Source: an uncultured Clostridia bacterium (GTDB taxonomy: Bacteria; Bacillota; Clostridia; TANB77; CAG-508). Taken from it: a stretch of DNA of 64,000 nt. The stretch lies in the NCBI GenBank assembly GCA_934130285.1, contig CAKOXT010000002.1:62001-126000 (forward strand), written 5' to 3'. Positions 60,673 to 64,000 of the stretch are shown piece after piece (the first letter of the stretch is position 1; each line of letters begins with the position of its first letter). The notes beneath the pieces are model-generated. The model was not told the origin of the DNA, ran no database searches, and saw only the letters and a program-made list of their open reading frames with translations. A program made the position numbers and the translations under genes.

Positions 60673-60951
60673 ATGATAAAACCATTAACTGATAAAGTTT
60701 TAGTAAAAATGAAAGAAAAAGAAGAAACAACTAAGAGTGGGATTATCCTTACTGCGAGCAAAGAAAAACCACAAATAGCTGAAGTTATTGAGGTTGGCCC
60801 TGGTAAAATTGTTGACGGGGAAAAGGAAGAAATGTATGTAAAAAAAGGGGATAAAGTAATTTTAAATAAATATGCAGGAACAGAAGTTAAATACGAAAAT
60901 GAAGAGTATTTAATTGTTAGCCAATCTGATATTTTGGCTATTGTAGAATAG
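60673..60951 (+). CDS. groES: Co-chaperonin GroES
   Basis: A 92-residue Hsp10 that caps the GroEL cylinder. MIKPLTDKVLVKMKEKEETT, the mobile loop TTKSGIILTASKEKPQ and the ending YLIVSQSDILAIVE match. Start ATG 60673 follows GGAGG. groEL begins 19 nt after the stop. Regulated by HrcA through the CIRCE element upstream. Confidence 0.97.
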   Translation: MIKPLTDKVLVKMKEKEETTKSGIILTASKEKPQIAEVIEVGPGKIVDGEKEEMYVKKGDKVILNKYAGTEVKYENEEYLIVSQSDILAIVE

Positions 60952-60970
60952 GAAAGGAAGATGATTTTAA

Positions 60971-62608
60971 ATGGCAAAAGATATTAAATATGGTGAAGAT
61001 GCTAGAAAAGCATTATTAGATGGAGTTAATAAATTAGCTGATACAGTAAAAGTTACTTTAGGACCTAAAGGAAGAAACGTTGTATTAGATAAAAACTATG
61101 GTGCACCTCTTATTACAAATGATGGTGTTACTATTGCAAAAGAAATTGAACTTGATGATCCTTATGAAAATATGGGAGCTGGATTAGTTAAGGAAGTTTC
61201 AATTAAAACTAATGATGTTGCTGGTGATGGTACAACAACAGCTACTGTTTTAGCTCAAAAAATGATAAAAGAAGGAATTAGAAATATTGCTGCTGGTGGA
61301 GATACAATGGCAATTAAGAGAGGTATGGATAAAGCAACTGATAAAGCTGTTGAAGAGTTGAAAAAGATTTCTTCTGAAGTAAATGGAAAAGAAGATATTG
61401 CAAGAGTTGCAAGTATTTCTGCTAATGATGAAGAAATTGGTAGCTTGATAGCTGATGCTATGGAAAAGGTTTCTAAAGATGGTGTAATTACTATTGAAGA
61501 ATCTAAGACATCAAATACTGATGTAAAAGTTGTTGAAGGTATGCAATTTGATAAAGGATATATTTCTCCATATATGGTAACAGATACTGAAAAAATGGAA
61601 GTTGTAATGGATAATCCATACATATTATTGACTGATAAAAAGATTAGCAGTATTCAAGAGATCTTACCTTTACTAGAAAGCTTAATGCAACAATCTGGTA
61701 AATTGCTAATTGTTGCTGATGATATTGAAGGTGAAGCTTTATCAACATTAATCTTAAATAAATTAAGAGGTGTTTTAAATGTTGTTGCTGTTAAAGCTCC
61801 AAGTTTTGGTGATTCAAGAAAAGCAATGTTACAAGATATTGCTATTTTAACAGGTGCAACTGTTATTACTGATGATTTAGGACTAGAACTTAAAGACACT
61901 ACTATTGAAAACTTAGGTAGAGCAAAACAAATAAAAATTCAAAAAGATAGTACAATTATTGTTGGTGGAGAAGGAGATAAAGAAGAATTACAAGCTAGAA
62001 TTAAACAAATTAAAGCTAATATAAATGAAACTTCAAGTGAATATGATAAAGAAAAATTACAAGAAAGACTTGCTAAACTTGCTGGTGGTGTTGCTGTTAT
62101 TGAAGTTGGTGCTGCTACTGAAGTTGAGATGAAAGAGAAAAAATTGAGAATTGAGGATGCTTTGTCTGCTACTCGTGCTGCTGTTGAAGAAGGTATTGTT
62201 GCTGGTGGTGGAACAGCTTATATTAATATAATTCCAAAGGTTGAAGAATTACTAAAAGAAGTAAAAGATGATGAAAAAATTGGTGTTAAAATTATATTAG
62301 CTGCATTGGAGGAGCCTGTTAGACAAATTGCTGCTAATGCTGGATTAGAAGGCGCTATTATTTTGGATAAAGTTAAATCAAGCAAAGTTGGAATTGGATT
62401 TGATGCTAAGAATGAAGAATATGTAGATATGAAAAAATCTGGAATAGTTGATCCAACTAAAGTTACAAGATCTGCTCTTCAAAATGCAGAAAGTATTTCT
62501 TCAATGATATTAACTACTGAATCATGTGTTGTTAATAAAAAAGAAAAATCTTGTGGATGTGGCGGACATGGCGAAGGTGCTGGAATGCCAACAGAGATGG
62601 GATATTAA
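60971..62608 (+). CDS. groEL: Chaperonin GroEL
   Basis: A 545-residue Hsp60 ATPase. MAKDIKYGEDARKALLDGVN, then KVTLGPKGRNVVLDKNYGAP, the ATP site VAGDGTTTATVLAQKM and EEGIVAGGGTAYI are intact. The C-terminal tail is unusual: the normal Gly-Gly-Met repeats are replaced by SCGCGGHGEGAGMPTEMGY, with CxC and His. A terminator follows about 100 nt downstream. Confidence 0.98.
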   Translation: MAKDIKYGEDARKALLDGVNKLADTVKVTLGPKGRNVVLDKNYGAPLITNDGVTIAKEIELDDPYENMGAGLVKEVSIKTNDVAGDGTTTATVLAQKMIKEGIRNIAAGGDTMAIKRGMDKATDKAVEELKKISSEVNGKEDIARVASISANDEEIGSLIADAMEKVSKDGVITIEESKTSNTDVKVVEGMQFDKGYISPYMVTDTEKMEVVMDNPYILLTDKKISSIQEILPLLESLMQQSGKLLIVADDIEGEALSTLILNKLRGVLNVVAVKAPSFGDSRKAMLQDIAILTGATVITDDLGLELKDTTIENLGRAKQIKIQKDSTIIVGGEGDKEELQARIKQIKANINETSSEYDKEKLQERLAKLAGGVAVIEVGAATEVEMKEKKLRIEDALSATRAAVEEGIVAGGGTAYINIIPKVEELLKEVKDDEKIGVKIILAALEEPVRQIAANAGLEGAIILDKVKSSKVGIGFDAKNEEYVDMKKSGIVDPTKVTRSALQNAESISSMILTTESCVVNKKEKSCGCGGHGEGAGMPTEMGY

Positions 62609-62702
62609 TAGAAAATCATAAAATGAGTTAATTCGATTTGTAATTAATATATAATTTTAAAGTCGAGAGATAAAATTTCTAGACAATATATAAATGCTAC
62701 AA

Positions 62703-62745
62703 AAAAATCTTCTTTGTTAGTTTATTGCTAACAAGGAAGATTTTT
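62703..62745 (+). terminator. Terminator after groEL
   Basis: AAATCTTCTTTGTTAG/CTAACAAGGAAGATTT stem followed by TTTT. The remaining gap 62746-63285 holds the Cys-rich peptide, its terminator and a possible mutL promoter; 62750-62870 is AT-rich with short hairpins and no gene I can see. Confidence 0.85.
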
Positions 62746-62869
62746 GCTTAATAGAGATATTTCTATTAAAGATGTAGAGCTAATTTGCTATATATAAAAA
62801 ATGATGTGACGAACAAATACGTGGACATTTGTAAAAATTTATAATTATTATAATGTTTATTTTTGCTCT

Positions 62870-62908
62870 AGTGAGAAAAGAAATCCCTTAGCAAGTGCTA
62901 AGGGATTA
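62870..62908 (-). terminator. Terminator of the Cys-rich peptide gene
   Basis: The hairpin AATCCCTTAGCA/TGCTAAGGGATT is followed on the minus strand by TTCTTTTCTC, downstream of the gene at 62942-63055. Confidence 0.7.
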
Positions 62909-62941
62909 ATAAAGGATTTGGAAATTGATACTATGTTTTAA

Positions 62942-63055
62942 TTAGCATCCACAGTTTCTGTTACCACCGCAACAACAACAGATTATTATTAAAAGTAATA
63001 CGATCCATAAGCAGTCATCTCCGAATCCGCCACCGCAACCTCTGTTTTCTGGCAT
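62942..63055 (-). CDS. 37-residue Cys-rich hydrophobic peptide (HCB/coat-like)
   Basis: MPENRGCGGGFGDDC leads into the helix LWIVLLLIII and then CCCC, followed by GGNRNCGC. The peptide has eight Cys among 37 residues around one short hydrophobic helix. This pattern is like the small clostridial proteins often labelled 'chorion class high-cysteine' and the YjcZ-like spore peptides. GGGGGG lies 6 nt before the ATG, and codons are intact to TAA. A sigma-K-like promoter lies upstream, suggesting a role in spores; this is inference. Confidence 0.75.
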   Translation of the reverse strand: MPENRGCGGGFGDDCLWIVLLLIIICCCCGGNRNCGC

Positions 63056-63116
63056 TATATTTCCCCCCTTTGTAAGTATAAAGCTATGTGCTTTTTTGTA
63101 ATTCCTTAGTATGTTA

Positions 63117-63143
63117 TATACTATGAATTTATAGAAAAAGTGT
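63117..63143 (-). promoter_or_regulatory. Possible sigma-K/sigma-E promoter of the Cys-rich peptide
   Basis: On the minus strand AC, 16 nt, CATAGTATA, matching the mother-cell late pattern AC-N16-CATANNNTA. No better sigma-A site stands in the same place. Confidence 0.4.
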
Positions 63144-63285
63144 GACTTAAAAAAACGTAAAATTTGTATACAAAGTGGTAAGGTTAGTGATATAATACCA
63201 ACTAGTAATAATAGTCGGAATTATGGATGTGGAATAATGAAAATTTATTTTAAGAATTAAGTTTTCATGTTAGAAAGGATGAATT

Positions 63286-64000
63286 ATGGGAAATATTGTA
63301 TTATTAGATGATCTAACAATTAATAAAATAGCTGCAGGTGAGGTTATTGAAAGACCTGCTTCAGTTGTTAAAGAAATGGTCGAGAATTCAATAGATGCAG
63401 GGGCTACAAAAGTAACTGTTGAAATAAAAAACGGTGGTATTTCTTTTATAAGAATTTCTGATAATGGTAAAGGTATAGCTGAAGATGATATGGAAATTGC
63501 TTTTGAAAGACATGCTACAAGTAAGATTAGAGTTGCTGAAGATATTACTAAAGTTACATCAATGGGGTTTAGAGGTGAGGCTTTAGCAAGTATAGCAGCT
63601 ATTGCAAATGTTGAAATGATATCAAGAACAAAGGATTCTAATATTGGACATAGAATAGTTGTTGAAGGTGGCAAAATACTTGAATTTGGTGAAGTTGGTG
63701 CTCCTATTGGAACTACAATTACTGTTAAAAATTTATTTTACAATACACCAGTTAGATATAAATTCTTGAAAAAAGATTATACTGAATCTGGATACATAGA
63801 AGATGCTATTACTAGATTAGCGTTAGTTAATAAAAATATTTCTTTTAAACTTATAAATACGGGAAAAACAGTTATTCAAACTTCAGGAAATAATGATGAG
63901 AAAAGTGTAATTTATAGTATTTACGGAAAAGACATTGCAGAAGCAGTTATAGAGTCTGATTATGAATATGAGGGAATACATGTTTATGGTGTAGTTGGAA
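63286..64000 (+). CDS. mutL: DNA mismatch repair protein MutL (partial)
   Basis: N-terminal 238 residues of MutL; the gene runs off the right edge. The GHKL ATPase motifs are intact: LTINKIAAGEVIERPASVVK, then ELVENSIDAG-type EMVENSIDAGATKVTVEI, RISDNGKGI, then RHATSKI and SMGFRGEALASIAAI, with FYNTPVRYKFLK after the lid. It binds MutS and coordinates repair. AAAGGAT precedes the ATG. mutS, commonly upstream, is missing, so mutL is separately transcribed here. Confidence 0.97.
   Translation, partial: MGNIVLLDDLTINKIAAGEVIERPASVVKEMVENSIDAGATKVTVEIKNGGISFIRISDNGKGIAEDDMEIAFERHATSKIRVAEDITKVTSMGFRGEALASIAAIANVEMISRTKDSNIGHRIVVEGGKILEFGEVGAPIGTTITVKNLFYNTPVRYKFLKKDYTESGYIEDAITRLALVNKNISFKLINTGKTVIQTSGNNDEKSVIYSIYGKDIAEAVIESDYEYEGIHVYGVVG

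Noticed and set aside
62830..62880. Further copy of repeat family B after groEL
   Set aside because: Only a short TTTTGCTCT..GAGAAAA similarity to the insert in the copy at 46319-46503 is visible; the diagnostic hairpins are absent.

Overview
The window is strongly AT-rich bacterial chromosome from a spore-forming member of the Clostridia, probably an uncultured gut lineage. Evidence for this: A/T-ending codons throughout, strong purine-rich ribosome binding sites, consensus sigma-A promoters, three sporulation regulators (SpoIIGA, SigE, Spo0A), a ferredoxin-dependent pyruvate oxidoreductase, an HrcA/CIRCE-type groESL promoter and a Clostridia-like gene order. There are no rRNA or tRNA genes, no CRISPR array, no prophage and no recognisable transposase. 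Both edge genes are cut: porA on the left and mutL on the right.

Layout. 1-2310 (minus): an unknown membrane protein, then porC-porD-porA. 2622-5184: minD, a long-tailed minE and rodA. 5520-6485: dusB. 6816-10957: ftsA, ftsZ, spoIIGA, sigE. 11198-12906: a GerS-like gene, mazF and a Pr6Pr membrane protein. 13177-14608 (minus): a DUF3137 protein and LemA. 14706-16598: feoB. 16788-20899: murA, ftsQ, two DUF881 genes and sbp, the other half of the division cluster. 21074-26238: feoA (minus), a WG-repeat protein, YnbB-like, BaiN/YhiN-like and YigZ-like genes. 26462-28682: spo0A, a candidate type I toxin-antitoxin locus and deoD. 28835-36094: two very large paralogous coiled-coil proteins flanking trmFO, plus a small acidic protein. 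36232-40971: rpsL, rpsG, fusA, tuf. 41436-49811: plsX, acpP, a Cys-rich protein, rnc, a radical-SAM gene, yitT, ogg and an M18 aminopeptidase. 50023-54522: murE (minus), tsaC/sua5, GT2 (minus), pth. 54541-59835: rng, rimO, a small unknown gene (minus), scpB, proS. 59883-62608: an unknown membrane protein and groES-groEL. 62942-63055 (minus): a 37-residue Cys-rich peptide. 63286-64000: mutL start.

Most genes are housekeeping: division and wall synthesis (min, fts, mur, rodA, sbp), translation (str operon, proS, pth, rimO, trmFO, dusB, tsaC), lipid synthesis (plsX, acpP) and sporulation control. The most unusual content lies between or beside these genes. (1) At 27378-27748 a 38-codon hydrophobic peptide is read from a near-consensus promoter. 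A perfect-consensus promoter faces it, the mRNA 5' and 3' ends are complementary, and the antisense RNA has its own terminator; this is the architecture of a type I toxin-antitoxin system. (2) Two families of dispersed structured repeats occur. Family A has 3 copies and family B about 5. Arms differ between copies but remain base-paired. (3) Two paralogous coiled-coil proteins of 633 and 1183 residues, one with a 24-bp minisatellite, surround trmFO and have no function I can recognise. (4) MinE carries a roughly 100-residue charged tail with an AT-hook-like patch. (5) The canonical division cluster is split in two, and several usual partners (sigG, alr, mazE, scpA, smc) are absent from their expected places.
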